Shown here: in pieces, positions 63,772 through 64,000 of the stretch | Numbering within the stretch: the stretch's first letter is position 1 | Layout of the letters: each line of letters begins with the position of its first letter | Assembly (NCBI GenBank): GCA_028875055.1 | Contig: JAPPGG010000027.1 | Location: 37,517-101,516, forward strand | Origin: Chloroflexota bacterium | GTDB taxonomy: Bacteria > Chloroflexota > Dehalococcoidia > Lucifugimonadales > UBA3495 | DNA length: 64,000 bases | Direction of reading: 5' to 3' | Notes under the pieces: generated by a model | Told to the model about the DNA's origin: nothing | Seen by the model: the letters and a program-made list of their open reading frames with translations, nothing else | Databases searched by the model: none | Position numbers and translations under genes: made by a program

Positions 63772-64000
<229 letters not shown>

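Overview
The window is GC-rich, densely coded bacterial DNA running to a contig end at about 64 kb. The gene set points to the SAR202/Dehalococcoidia side of Chloroflexota. It holds five luciferase-like flavin-dependent monooxygenase genes, a GlcDEF-type oxidase, haloalkane and haloacid dehalogenase-type enzymes, an F420/FMN-type split-barrel protein, coproheme decarboxylase, a NurA-domain protein and an UGSC-motif selenoprotein. This assignment is inferred from gene content; no rRNA, tRNA or ribosomal protein gene is present to confirm it.

Layout. 0-4.4 kb: truncated amidase, a two-domain OsmC-like protein with an in-frame TGA exactly at the peroxidatic cysteine, and a PIN-family toxin-antitoxin pair. 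4.4-11 kb: monooxygenase, epoxide hydrolase, VOC protein and a pstC-pstA-pstB phosphate transporter preceded by a Pho-box-like repeat. 11-19.7 kb: three more monooxygenases, HAD enzyme, HTH protein, an orphan Cas4-like nuclease, a deoxyribosyltransferase-like gene and most of the miniature mobile elements. 19.7-31.8 kb: glcDEF, methyltransferase, Gfo/Idh/MocA dehydrogenase, three alpha/beta hydrolases (two without a recognisable nucleophile), phosphatase and cation exchanger. 31.9-44.8 kb: leuB with a clear promoter and leader hairpin, a second toxin-antitoxin pair, FAH, Rid and isochorismatase-like enzymes, a zinc-ribbon membrane protein, fatty-acid desaturase, amidohydrolase, and dapB-asd. 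45.5-64 kb: aldehyde dehydrogenase, Uma2 protein, haloalkane dehalogenase, the UGSC selenoprotein operon, a frameshifted REP-type transposase, chdC, NHL, HAD and ComB-like genes, xthA, split-barrel, MaoC and TPP-enzyme genes, a HEPN-like coiled-coil protein, radC, a nurA-domain gene, a transposase remnant and a poly-G tail that looks like a sequencing artefact.

The strongest signal is recoding. Two unrelated genes carry an in-frame UGA at a redox-active position. Each UGA is followed, after 21 or 19 nt, by a perfect 7-bp hairpin with a GUG or GUA triloop, which fits the bacterial SECIS consensus. Both genes would be called truncated or split by routine annotation. Secondary themes are three families of miniature inverted-repeat elements, several with exact 9-10 bp target-site duplications, and several enzyme-fold proteins lacking their catalytic residue. 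Most metabolic genes are single transcription units or short operons typical of a generalist degrader of oxidised organic matter.
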